This document shows, in pieces, positions 1 through 4,950 of a stretch of 5,892 bases of DNA. Source of the DNA: an archaeon (GTDB taxonomy: Archaea; Iainarchaeota; Iainarchaeia; Iainarchaeales; Iainarchaeaceae); assembly GCA_024653905.1 (NCBI GenBank), contig JANLGZ010000028.1:1-5892 (forward strand), written 5' to 3'. The notes below the pieces were generated by a model. The model was not told the origin of the DNA. It ran no database searches and saw only the letters and a list, made by a program, of their open reading frames with translations. Each line of letters begins with the position of its first letter. Within the stretch, counting starts at the first letter, position 1. A program made the position numbers and the translations under genes.

Positions 1-39
1 CCTGATTTTAAGCGAAAGCTTGATGAAATAATCGAATAA
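1..39 (+). CDS. 3' end of an unidentified gene (partial)
   Basis: Frame 1 is open from the window edge to a TAA at 37-39 and encodes PDFKRKLDEIIE, a charged, helix-like C-terminus. The stop codon directly abuts the stop codon of the minus-strand dihydrouridine synthase gene at 40-42, so the two genes would converge with no spacer. Frame 2 is also open over the first 28 bases, up to a TAA at 29-31, so the frame choice rests only on the lysine/glutamate-rich composition and the exact junction. Twelve codons are too few to suggest a function. Confidence 0.35.
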   Translation, partial: PDFKRKLDEIIE

Positions 40-1002
40 TTAAATAATTGTTTTTTCGAAGCCCGCGAGGGCTTTGATAATTTCTTTTTCATTTTTTGCT
101 TCAATTAATTTAACGCGTGTCTGTTTTGAAAACTCAATCCCTTTTGTAAACTGAATTGCCTTTGCTTTCAAATCACTAATTTTAATCATGTCAAATTTTT
201 TACATTGCTCAAAATAATCAAAAAATCCTTCAATTTTTTCCTCTGCACTTGGTTTCCAATCATTTCCTTTTTCAAATTCATTAATCTCGCGAAAAACAAA
301 TGGGTTATTCATCGCACTTCTTCCAATCATTCCAAATTCGCATTTAGTTTCTTCTAGTAATTGCATTCCTGTTTCTCCAGAATTAACATCTCCATTAGCA
401 ATTATTGGAATTGATGTTGATTCTGCTATTTTTCTTATTGCTTTCCAATCTGCTTTTCCCATATATTTTTGTGAAGCGGTTCTTCCATGAACCATTATTG
501 CATCGCATTCTGTTTTTTCGATTTTTCTCACAATTTTTAGCGAATCATTTGAATGCCAACCCAATCTTATTTTTGCTGTTACTGGTTTTGTTGAAACTGA
601 TTTAATTGCCTTTAAAATCGAAACAATTTTATCTGGATTTTTAAGCAATGCAGCTCCTGCTCCTATTGATGTTTCTCTTGGAGCGGGGCAACCACAATTC
701 ACATTTAATAAATCAAAATTCTTTTCAACAATTTCCACTGCAGAAATAAAATCCTTTTCTTCGGTTCCAAAAAGCTGTACTCCAACTGGTTTTTCTTCCG
801 GAACTGTTTTTATTGTAAAAAATTCATTATTAGTAAAAGGATCAGGATTCCTTGCTATTTGCGTAGCATTAATCTGCTCAGTAATAACCAATCCAGCCCC
901 CTGTTTTACACACATCAACCGAAAAGGCAGTGCTGTTACTTTTGCCATTGGTGCAAGAAAAAACCTGCTCTTTACAGGTATTCCGCAAAAAGTAGTTGTC
1001 AT
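40..1002 (-). CDS. dus: tRNA-dihydrouridine synthase (Dus family)
   Basis: This FMN enzyme reduces specific uridines in the tRNA D-loop or nearby positions to 5,6-dihydrouridine using NADPH; it is cytosolic. With the start chosen here the protein has 320 residues, normal for the family. An N-terminal TIM barrel covers about residues 5-240: APMA at 18-21 (flavin site), the catalytic loop NCGCP at 102-106 with probable catalytic Cys105, KIRLGW at 144-149, HGRT at 172-175 followed by a KYMGKADW segment, ANGD at 202-205 and MIGRSAMNNP at 225-234 (FMN phosphate binding). A helical C-terminal tRNA-binding domain follows. The frame is open to an ATG at 1083, which would add 27 residues. I prefer the ATG at 1000-1002 because the extra residues lack family motifs and a TTTAAA box at 1027-1032 lies about 27 nt upstream, as for a leaderless mRNA. 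The substrate position cannot be told from sequence. Confidence 0.93.
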   Translation of the reverse strand: MTTTFCGIPVKSRFFLAPMAKVTALPFRLMCVKQGAGLVITEQINATQIARNPDPFTNNEFFTIKTVPEEKPVGVQLFGTEEKDFISAVEIVEKNFDLLNVNCGCPAPRETSIGAGAALLKNPDKIVSILKAIKSVSTKPVTAKIRLGWHSNDSLKIVRKIEKTECDAIMVHGRTASQKYMGKADWKAIRKIAESTSIPIIANGDVNSGETGMQLLEETKCEFGMIGRSAMNNPFVFREINEFEKGNDWKPSAEEKIEGFFDYFEQCKKFDMIKISDLKAKAIQFTKGIEFSKQTRVKLIEAKNEKEIIKALAGFEKTII

Positions 1003-1026
1003 TACTATATTACCATTGCTTTTTGT

Positions 1027-1032
1027 TTTAAA
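1027..1032 (-). promoter_or_regulatory. TATA-like box for dus
   Basis: On the minus strand this reads GATTTAAAAC, preceded by a purine run (GGAAAAAAA) that could act as the TFB recognition element. Its centre is about 27 nt upstream of the ATG at 1002, the archaeal TATA-to-start distance, which predicts a leaderless transcript. It lies inside the longer possible reading frame and so argues against the upstream ATG at 1083. Confidence 0.5.
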
Positions 1033-1127
1033 TCTTTTTTTCCTGAACATACTGCCGTTCTTCAAAACAGCACACATATTCAAATTAACAACTCATTGTT
1101 TTACATTGTTTTCCTAAAAAATATTGC

Positions 1128-1145
1128 TTTTTGCAGAAGCAAAAA
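1128..1145. repeat. 7-bp inverted repeat in divergent intergenic region
   Basis: TTTTTGC (1128-1134) and GCAAAAA (1139-1145) form a perfect 7-bp stem with an AGAA loop. More A/T-rich palindromic sequence follows (TTTTGCAAAA at 1151-1160, then an AAAAAGGCTTTTT stretch). It lies between two divergent genes, so it could be an operator-like site or simply low-complexity sequence. It has no obvious terminator role because no gene ends here. Confidence 0.35.
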
Positions 1146-1183
1146 ATAATTTTGCAAAAAAGGCTTTTTCCTTTGGATTAAAG

Positions 1184-1193
1184 TAAGTATTGC
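1184..1193 (+). promoter_or_regulatory. Possible promoter box for the K+ channel gene
   Basis: GTAAGTATTG is centred about 27 nt before the ATG at 1216. It shares TAAGTATT with the box at the same distance before the gene at 2524. Competing AT-rich boxes are TTAAAGTA (1178-1185) and CTATAAT (1193-1199), so the exact element is uncertain. Confidence 0.3.
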
Positions 1194-1215
1194 TATAATC
1201 ATTCTTCTGATTTGA

Positions 1216-1608
1216 ATGCATACACGTAACAAAGTTATACTCGCGGCAGGCTCTATAATCGGACTGCTAACAATTGGAACGGTTTTTTACCACTTATTAG
1301 AGCGGTGGGATTGGGTTGATTCATTTTATTTTACTGGCGTAACTCTGCTCACAATAGGTTACGGGGATTTGGTTCCCACTACTGACATTGCAAAAATTTT
1401 CACCGTGCTATTTGCACTTACAGGCGTTTCAACTTTCTTATTTTCACTTTCAATCATAACCGAATATTACTTTGAGAAAAGGGAACAGCGACTCAACAAC
1501 GGCGGGATGTTAGATTATGCTCAAAAAATAGGGATCGCAGGAGACGAAGTTATCCTCAAACCAGCAAGGGAATTACACTCAAAAATAACAAAGATGCTGA
1601 AAAAATAA
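1216..1608 (+). CDS. Two-transmembrane potassium channel, pore-only
   Basis: The 130-residue protein has the KcsA/MthK-type pore layout. A first membrane helix spans about residues 7-26, an amphipathic pore helix about 34-45, the selectivity filter TIGYGD sits at 46-51, and a second membrane helix spans about 59-84. The filter is the textbook K+ signature. Four subunits would form one pore in the cytoplasmic membrane. The remaining 45 residues are a charged, mainly helical cytoplasmic tail. No RCK/TrkA-N domain follows, and the next gene on the strand is unrelated to one, so gating by a fused or adjacent RCK is not apparent; the tail may act in tetramerisation or gating. The start is the first ATG in frame; no Shine-Dalgarno is visible and a promoter box about 27 nt upstream fits a leaderless mRNA. 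The K+ channel call is secure; physiological role and gating are not. Confidence 0.9.
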   Translation: MHTRNKVILAAGSIIGLLTIGTVFYHLLERWDWVDSFYFTGVTLLTIGYGDLVPTTDIAKIFTVLFALTGVSTFLFSLSIITEYYFEKREQRLNNGGMLDYAQKIGIAGDEVILKPARELHSKITKMLKK

Positions 1609-1663
1609 GAACTTATTAATGAAAAACACTGCTTACAGCTATTTTTAAGCACTAAGAAATTTT

Positions 1664-1700
1664 CTTTGTTTTTTGATTTTTGTTTTAAAACTTTTTTTTG
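1664..1700 (+). terminator. T-rich 3' region after the K+ channel gene
   Basis: Several T runs follow the channel stop codon, including TTTTTTG, ATTTTTG and an 8-9 nt run ending in TTTGGG. Archaeal RNA polymerase commonly terminates at such U-tracts without a stable hairpin. No strong stem is visible, so the position is approximate. Confidence 0.4.
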
Positions 1701-1715
1701 GGAATAATAGGTTTT

Positions 1716-1727
1716 TTTAAATTTTAA
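1716..1727 (+). promoter_or_regulatory. TATA-like box for the 134-residue gene
   Basis: TTTAAATTTTAA is centred about 29 nt before the ATG at 1751, predicting a leaderless or very short-leader mRNA. A second AT box (TTTATAT at 1735-1741) is only about 13 nt from the ATG, too close for translation from that start. Confidence 0.4.
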
Positions 1728-1750
1728 CTGCCTATTTATATTGTTTTAAA

Positions 1751-2155
1751 ATGGCTTTTTTCAAACATCGCATAAAATCTATAATAAGACGCGGTGTGGC
1801 GCGCTGGAATTACAAGAAAATATATTCCAAAGAAATAACTGAAATGTTAAAGGAACCTTCTCTTAATGCGTTTAATACAGCATATCAAAACATTCAGATT
1901 CTTGGTTTGAATAAGCAGAAATTCCTGCACGAAGCAGAATCACATGTCCGAGAAGTTCAGCTTAATGTTTCAAAGGAAATAAGGGAACGCAATACCCTTG
2001 CCGTGCAGATTGAGGATAACTTAGGTGACCCTCTTGCTCAAAGTACCGTGCATCAAACAATGGAACCAATGACTTCCGAACTTGAAAAAAAACATGAAAC
2101 TCTGGGTAAAATTCTGAAAGTTATAAGCAATAATCTTCATGCGTTTAGTAGATAG
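1751..2155 (+). CDS. Hypothetical charged, mostly helical protein
   Basis: I do not recognise this 134-residue protein. It has no signal peptide, no membrane segment and no cysteine. Residues 1-25 are strongly basic with aromatic residues (MAFFKHRIKSIIRRGVARW) and could form an amphipathic helix that contacts a membrane or nucleic acid. Residues 26-85 look mostly alpha-helical with alternating charges. A short break around GDPLAQS (92-98) is followed by a Glu/Lys-rich helix (about 101-130) with coiled-coil-like spacing. The ATG at 1751 is the only good start, with a TATA-like box about 29 nt upstream and no Shine-Dalgarno. It follows the K+ channel on the same strand after 142 bp but has its own promoter-like box, so co-transcription is doubtful. 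A possible terminator hairpin overlaps the stop. It is probably a real gene because of its length, balanced amino-acid composition and upstream signal; its function is unknown. Confidence 0.72.
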   Translation: MAFFKHRIKSIIRRGVARWNYKKIYSKEITEMLKEPSLNAFNTAYQNIQILGLNKQKFLHEAESHVREVQLNVSKEIRERNTLAVQIEDNLGDPLAQSTVHQTMEPMTSELEKKHETLGKILKVISNNLHAFSR

Positions 2156-2173
2156 GGTCATATATACCCTTTT
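2154..2173 (+). terminator. Hairpin plus T-run at the end of the 134-residue gene
   Basis: AGGGT (2154-2158) pairs with ACCCT (2166-2170) around a CATATAT loop, and TTTT follows (2170-2173). The stem overlaps the TAG stop codon (2153-2155). It is a weak 5-bp stem, but placement exactly at the gene end supports a role in termination. Confidence 0.4.
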
Positions 2174-2192
2174 AAATTTACTCTGAATTATG

Positions 2193-2200
2193 TTTATAGG
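2193..2200 (+). promoter_or_regulatory. Possible TATA box for the tRNA-Ser transcript
   Basis: TTTATAGG would place transcription start near 2222, where the sequence becomes GC-richer. If used, about 77 nt of leader would precede the tRNA. An alternative AT box lies at 2170-2180. No AT-rich box sits closer to the tRNA 5' end, which is the reason for this assignment. Confidence 0.3.
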
Positions 2201-2220
2201 CATTGGATTCAGTCACTATT

Positions 2221-2298
2221 ATGCTTTAGCGAACGTTGAGTAAGTAGCATCGAGCCTTAGAGGGAAAGATGATACCGTACCCAACTGATGCAACGGTT
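2221..2298 (+). ncRNA. Candidate structured RNA leader upstream of tRNA-Ser
   Basis: This segment is close to half G+C, far above the flanking AT-rich intergenic DNA, a common mark of RNA genes in AT-rich archaea. It can fold: GCGAACGTT (2229-2237) pairs with AACGGTTGC (2292-2300) with one A-G mismatch and one G-U pair, and GCATC (2247-2251) pairs with GATGC (2287-2291), adjacent to the first stem on the 3' side. The outer stem would use the first two bases of the tRNA, so it competes with or precedes tRNA 5' processing. ATGATAC (2269-2275) and CTGA (2285-2288) resemble C and D boxes of archaeal C/D guide RNAs with about 9 nt between them, but the C box is degenerate and no second box pair is clear. 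It may be a small RNA co-transcribed with the tRNA or only a structured leader. Confidence 0.25.
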
Positions 2299-2336
2299 GC
2301 GGGGGTGGCGGAGTGGTCTAACGCGGCAGCCTGCTA

Positions 2337-2413
2337 CAGCCTTTTTCTTTCTCTTGAACAGAGAAAGAAAAACCCTGGGGAAAAAGAAAGAGAACCAGGG
2401 CTGAGTTGCAGTC
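2337..2413 (+). other. Archaeal tRNA intron after position 37
   Basis: CTGC (2331-2334, tRNA positions 32-35) pairs with GCAG (2408-2411) as the 4-bp central helix of a bulge-helix-bulge site. The 3' bulge TCA (2412-2414) would be cut after TC, and the 5' side TAC (2335-2337) after TA, giving the stated ends. The intron-side helix is imperfect: CAGCC (2337-2341) pairs with GGCTG (2399-2403) but leaves an uneven TA/AGTT internal loop, so the motif is relaxed rather than canonical. Inside the intron, a perfect 13-bp hairpin (2342-2354 with 2360-2372, loop TGAAC) is followed by a 6-bp hairpin CCCTGG/CCAGGG (2373-2378, 2395-2400) with a purine-only loop. The tRNA splicing endonuclease would remove it. 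Confidence 0.85.
2360..2393 (+). repeat. 13-nt exact mirror repeat of purines
   Basis: AGAGAAAGAAAAA (2360-2372) is read backwards exactly at 2381-2393, with CCCTGGGG between. The first copy is also the 3' arm of the 13-bp intron hairpin, so the second copy has the polarity of a purine third strand lying antiparallel to the duplex purine strand. Both copies are low-complexity A/G sequence, which raises the chance of coincidence. Confidence 0.6.
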
Positions 2414-2459
2414 AGCTGTTACTCGAAAGGGTGCGCGGGTTCGAATCCCGTCCCCCGCG

Positions 2460-2464
2460 TTTTT
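2460..2464 (+). terminator. T5 tract directly after tRNA-Ser
   Basis: A run of five T residues begins one base after the discriminator, a typical archaeal tRNA 3' termination signal. Confidence 0.5.
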
Positions 2465-2493
2465 AATTAATCCGAATCTCTCAAATAATCAGG

Positions 2494-2503
2494 TTTAAGT
2501 ATT
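2494..2503 (+). promoter_or_regulatory. TATA-like box for the TraB/TIKI-like gene
   Basis: TTTAAGTATT is centred about 26 nt before the ATG at 2524. No Shine-Dalgarno occurs in the AT-only stretch between them, so a leaderless transcript starting at or next to the ATG is predicted. Confidence 0.5.
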
Positions 2504-2523
2504 ATAGATAATAACTAATAATT

Positions 2524-3291
2524 ATGCCAACCGGAAAAGAAGGCAACAAAAAGTTTGTGGTCGAACTCCTGCCGTGGATCCACCATGCAGGATATCCTAA
2601 TCATCAAGATATCTTAGAATATATAAAAAAAATTCCTAAAAACTCTGTACTAGCCCTTGAAATTAAGCCAAACTATTATGACCGCTTGAGACATGACTAT
2701 TACTACTCTCCAAAAGGGGCGCATTTGGCACTAATGCAGGTAATTGCCGAGTGCGAAAAAAGAAACATTGAAATAGTGCCATTGGAAAGAGCGGCTTCCA
2801 GAAAGTATCATCCCGACAAGATAAATGCAGATCCTCTACTGGACTTTTTGGGAAACTTTGAGGCGGATCGCAAGTTTGCTGAGGCAATACTACAAGCAGG
2901 CAGGATAAGAAAAAAGCCGATAATTTATGCACTCACTGGTCTTGCACATAGCAATGGAATAGCAGAGCATCTGAAAAATAACGGCGTAACAGCTAAGGTA
3001 AACACGGAAATATTTACAGGAGCAAATAAACTGTTTGTCTTGGAGATGCTTGCCAGTAAACACAAGCAAACACAAGGCTTACTTTTCGAGGCACGAGAAT
3101 TAAACGAAACTGCAGTGAAACGCCTGTTTAATACTTCCACTATAGAAGAAGCTGAACAGAAAATACAAGAAACTAATAAAAGGGAGCGTGAAAAACTTAA
3201 ACGTAAACAGGCACAAAAATGGGAAATAATACAAGAAAGAATAGAAAGAAAACGATTAGAGGTGGCACGTAGAAGAGGACAACCGCGATAA
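2524..3291 (+). CDS. TraB/TIKI-like fold protein with charged coiled-coil tail
   Basis: The 255-residue protein has no signal peptide or membrane segment. Residues 10-175 carry the motif order of the TraB/PrgY/GumN-TIKI (EreA/ChaN-like) superfamily. FVVELLPWIHH (11-21) occupies the place of the first GX2H strand, with Pro instead of Gly. LALEIKP (43-49) supplies the conserved Glu (Glu46), after the usual segment asking whether a helix pair precedes it. IVPLER is at 84-89, a DR pair at 115-116 is followed by a helix, and YALTGLAH (135-142) holds a clean GX2H motif (Gly139, His142) followed by NGI. In known relatives these His and Glu residues bind metal or catalyse hydrolysis; activity here is inferred only. 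From about residue 205 to the end the protein is an Arg/Lys/Glu-rich helix, probably a coiled coil or RNA/DNA-contacting tail, ending ARRRGQPR. The ATG at 2524 follows a promoter box at leaderless distance. I judge fold-level assignment moderately likely; substrate is unknown. Confidence 0.75.
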   Translation: MPTGKEGNKKFVVELLPWIHHAGYPNHQDILEYIKKIPKNSVLALEIKPNYYDRLRHDYYYSPKGAHLALMQVIAECEKRNIEIVPLERAASRKYHPDKINADPLLDFLGNFEADRKFAEAILQAGRIRKKPIIYALTGLAHSNGIAEHLKNNGVTAKVNTEIFTGANKLFVLEMLASKHKQTQGLLFEARELNETAVKRLFNTSTIEEAEQKIQETNKREREKLKRKQAQKWEIIQERIERKRLEVARRRGQPR

Positions 3292-3332
3292 TGAGCTATT
3301 GGCGATTGGAAAAAACAATTTTAGAAAAAAAG

Positions 3333-3357
3333 AACAATTTTTTTAATTAGCTTTTTA
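3333..3357 (+). terminator. T-tracts after the TraB/TIKI-like gene
   Basis: ACAATTTTTTTAATTAGCTTTTTAAAC lies about 45-65 nt after the stop codon and carries a 7-T and a 5-T run. A similar TTAATTAGATTTTTTT follows at once (3361-3376). These are likely archaeal U-tract termination sites; there is no strong hairpin. Confidence 0.4.
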
Positions 3358-3380
3358 AACTTAATTAGATTTTTTTAGTT

Positions 3381-3388
3381 TATTAAAA
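3381..3388 (+). promoter_or_regulatory. TATA-like box for the antiporter gene
   Basis: TATTAAAA is centred about 26 nt before 3411, which would start the mRNA just ahead of the GGGGTGA ribosome binding site. The whole region is A/T-rich, so other boxes (for example TTTTTAAAAT near 3394-3403) remain possible. Confidence 0.35.
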
Positions 3389-3412
3389 TAATATTTTTAA
3401 AATTTTTAAATA

Positions 3413-3419
3413 GGGGTGA
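3413..3419 (+). promoter_or_regulatory. Shine-Dalgarno site of the antiporter gene
   Basis: GGGGTGA matches the GGAGGTGA consensus complementary to archaeal 16S rRNA and sits 7 nt before the ATG at 3427. It fixes the start. It is the only strong Shine-Dalgarno in the window; the other genes look leaderless. Confidence 0.75.
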
Positions 3420-3426
3420 ATTTTTA

Positions 3427-4602
3427 ATGAGTGAAACATTAATTGCAGATACTTTATTTCAATTGGGAATAATTCTTTTTGCTGCTCGTTTAGGCGGGTT
3501 TATTTTTGAGAGGTTTAAACAACCTAAAGTTCTCGGAGAACTTCTTGTTGGATTGATTATTGGGCCAAGTATTCTTGGTTTATTAAATTTGCATGATATT
3601 AGCATAATTTTTCTTGCAGAACTTGGAATAATAATGCTTCTTTTTGAAGTAGGTCTCGAATCTAATTTACATGAGCTTCTAAAAAGTGGAGTAAGTTCTC
3701 TGTTGGTTGCAATAATTGGTGTTGCTGCTCCAGTAATTCTTGCAATGCCATATCTTTTTGCAATTGGGCTTGATTTTAATGTTGCTTTTTTTATTGCCGC
3801 AACTTTAACTGCTACAAGTGTAGGATTAACAATGCGTGTTCTTGGAGACATGAACATGATTTCTTCAATTGAGGGAAAAATAATTCTTGGTGCAGCAGTA
3901 ATTGATGATATTATTGGACTAATAATACTTTCAATCCTTACTGACATGGTTTCTGTAGGAACTGTTGACCTGTTCAACGTGGGAAAAATAATTGCATTTT
4001 CAATAGTTTTTCTTGTAGTAACTGTACTTGCGGGGAAGTTTCTTGAGGGGAGAGTAATTAATGCAATTCACCATTTCAAAATCCAGAGAACCTTCATTGT
4101 AATGGCGTTTATTTTTGCTTTATTAATGTCTTACCTTGCCGCAGGAATCGGCTTAGCTACTATTGTGGGTGCGTTTGCTGCTGGTTTAGTTCTTGAAAGA
4201 GAGGAACACAAAGAACACATTTGGAAAAATACTCATGTGCTCACCCAGATTTTTGCTCCTGTTTTCTTTGTTGTAGCAGGAGCAAGCGTGGATTTATTTT
4301 CATTAATAAAACCAGAAATTATTCCAATGATTGTAATTCTTTCATTAGTTGCAGTAGTTGGAAAACTTGTTTCTGGACTTGGTGCATTTAGAGAGAAAGC
4401 ATCCAAAATCTCAATAGGTGTTGGAATGATTCCGAGAGGAGAAGTTGGATTGATTTTCGCAAGCTTTGGACTTAGCAAGGGATTGGTTTCAGGAGATATT
4501 TACTCCGCGTTAGTTGCAGTAATAATGATTACCACATTCATAACCCCTCCTTTGCTCACATACTTTTTGCAAAAGAAATATGCTAAAGAAACTGTTGCAT
4601 AA
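3427..4602 (+). CDS. Na+/H+ antiporter, CPA2 family (NapA/Kef-type)
   Basis: The 391-residue integral membrane protein has about 13 predicted membrane helices, the NapA-type topology. Family marks are KVLGELLVGLIIGPS (34-48), the unwound-helix segment TLTATSVGLTMRVL (126-139), GAAVIDDIIGLI (155-166) with Asp160-Asp161 as the ion-binding pair, a lysine in VVGKLVSG (Lys313) where NapA has the lysine that pairs with the first aspartate, and GMIPRGEVGLIF (333-344). The double-Asp motif plus lysine is typical of electrogenic Na+/H+ exchangers, so it likely expels Na+ using the proton gradient. Kef-type K+ efflux proteins share the fold, but no RCK/TrkA-N regulatory domain is attached: the protein ends about ten residues after the last helix. 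It is a stand-alone gene with its own promoter and strong ribosome binding site. Family assignment is secure; ion specificity is inferred. Confidence 0.93.
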   Translation: MSETLIADTLFQLGIILFAARLGGFIFERFKQPKVLGELLVGLIIGPSILGLLNLHDISIIFLAELGIIMLLFEVGLESNLHELLKSGVSSLLVAIIGVAAPVILAMPYLFAIGLDFNVAFFIAATLTATSVGLTMRVLGDMNMISSIEGKIILGAAVIDDIIGLIILSILTDMVSVGTVDLFNVGKIIAFSIVFLVVTVLAGKFLEGRVINAIHHFKIQRTFIVMAFIFALLMSYLAAGIGLATIVGAFAAGLVLEREEHKEHIWKNTHVLTQIFAPVFFVVAGASVDLFSLIKPEIIPMIVILSLVAVVGKLVSGLGAFREKASKISIGVGMIPRGEVGLIFASFGLSKGLVSGDIYSALVAVIMITTFITPPLLTYFLQKKYAKETVA

Positions 4603-4758
4603 ATTGAAGAAGAGAGCTTATCTTTTTCTTTGAAAGAATAGGTAAATGCAAAGTAAAATGAGGAAGTTGGAAAATAGTTTTCTTGAATTGGCTAGTAATA
4701 ATAATTATAAGTAGTTTTTCTTTGGTTAATGATTAATTTTTTTATAATTTTATTTTTT
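4603..4758. other. AT-rich intergenic region with T-tract terminator candidates
   Basis: No convincing gene lies here. Near the antiporter stop, a TTCTTT-G-AAAGAA palindrome (4626-4638) is embedded in a T-rich stretch. Further on, TTAAT-G-ATTAA (4726-4736) is followed directly by seven T residues (4737-4743) and then an 8-T run (4753-4760), a likely end for + strand transcripts. A 22-codon frame at 4646-4714 has no supporting signals. Confidence 0.4.
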
Positions 4759-4896
4759 TTATGGTAAGTCTTTGAGTAGTGTTTCTGTTTGTTCGTATTT
4801 TTGGTTTATTGTTGTGCTGAAGTTTTTGATTTGGTTTAATCATTGGGAGTGTTTATGTCCTCCGCGCTCTTAGTGATTCGAACTGATTGGAGTGGC
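4759..4896 (-). pseudogene. Broken coding remnant, possibly of an HsdS-like protein
   Basis: Two adjacent minus-strand frames look protein-like but are broken. Upstream, a frame containing SHSNQFESLRARRT runs to a TAA at 4857-4859. Downstream, a second frame gives NQIKNFSTTINQKYEQ followed by TETLLKDLP and a TAA at 4759-4761, with no start codon in that frame and a TGA just before it. An ATG at 4841-4843 is out of frame, and loss of one A from the following AAA would join it to the second frame. The end resembles the coiled-coil-to-LP transition of type I restriction specificity subunits (typically E-x-LL-x-x-LP-x-S), a resemblance judged by eye from few residues. Composition is unusual: the + strand is strongly T/G-rich. 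It may instead be non-coding. Confidence 0.25.
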
Positions 4897-4950
4897 TTAT
4901 TCTTGCAGAGAACTTTTTAGAAATTGTGGTTCAGTTGAGTATGGTTTTGG

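Larger units (their letters stand above)
2299..2459 (+). tRNA. tRNA-Ser (anticodon GCU) with intron
   Basis: This decodes AGU/AGC serine codons. Acceptor GCGGGGG (2299-2305) pairs with CCCCCGC (2452-2458); the discriminator is G (2459), as expected for archaeal tRNA-Ser, and CCA is not encoded. The D-stem is GCG/CGC (2308-2310, 2322-2324) with GG in the loop. The anticodon stem GCAGC (2326-2330) pairs with GCTGT (2415-2419). The loop reads C32 T33 GCT(34-36) A37 and, after the intron, A38. A long variable arm (ACTC-GAAA-GGGT, 2421-2432) marks a type II tRNA and, with G73, separates Ser from Leu. The T-arm is GCGGG-TTCGAAT-CCCGT. The 77-nt intron covers 2337-2413, leaving a mature tRNA of 84 nt before CCA addition. 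An open frame across the locus (2269-2466) is not a protein gene. Confidence 0.96.

Noticed and set aside
10..21. AAGC-GAAA-GCTT tetraloop hairpin as a terminator between convergent genes
   Set aside because: Only 4 bp, inside the probable coding tail of the upstream gene, and no T-tract follows on either side.
405..605. 66-codon hydrophobic frame on +, antisense to dus
   Set aside because: Leu/Phe-rich shadow of Lys/Glu-rich codons of a well supported gene; no promoter or ribosome site.
859..1149. 96-codon frame on + overlapping the dus start
   Set aside because: Antisense to the conserved Dus N-terminus, Cys/His/Ser-rich with no recognisable domain; ends in intergenic DNA.
2269..2466. 65-codon open frame on + across the tRNA
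   Set aside because: It is the translation of a tRNA with its intron; the cloverleaf and discriminator explain the sequence completely.
3292..3426. Repeated TTAATTAG/T-run units as a possible direct-repeat array
   Set aside because: Two imperfect AT-only units are expected in such AT-rich DNA; no regular spacing or further copies.
3459..3977. 172-codon open frame on the minus strand
   Set aside because: It is antisense to the antiporter gene; its Ile/Pro/Ser/Arg-rich product mirrors the membrane-protein codons and has no start signal.
4646..4714. 22-codon frame on + after the antiporter
   Set aside because: Too short, AT-driven Asn-rich end, no promoter box or clear Shine-Dalgarno.
4742..4843. 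33-codon minus-strand frame starting MIKPNQK
   Set aside because: Asn/Thr/Lys-rich composition typical of chance AC-rich sequence; the alternative frame over the same DNA looks more protein-like.
4862..4890. tRNA-like 3' part on the minus strand (GTTCGAAT plus an acceptor-like match to GTTCTCT upstream)
   Set aside because: The T-stem does not pair (only one of five pairs), there is no room for D and anticodon arms, and the match is short.
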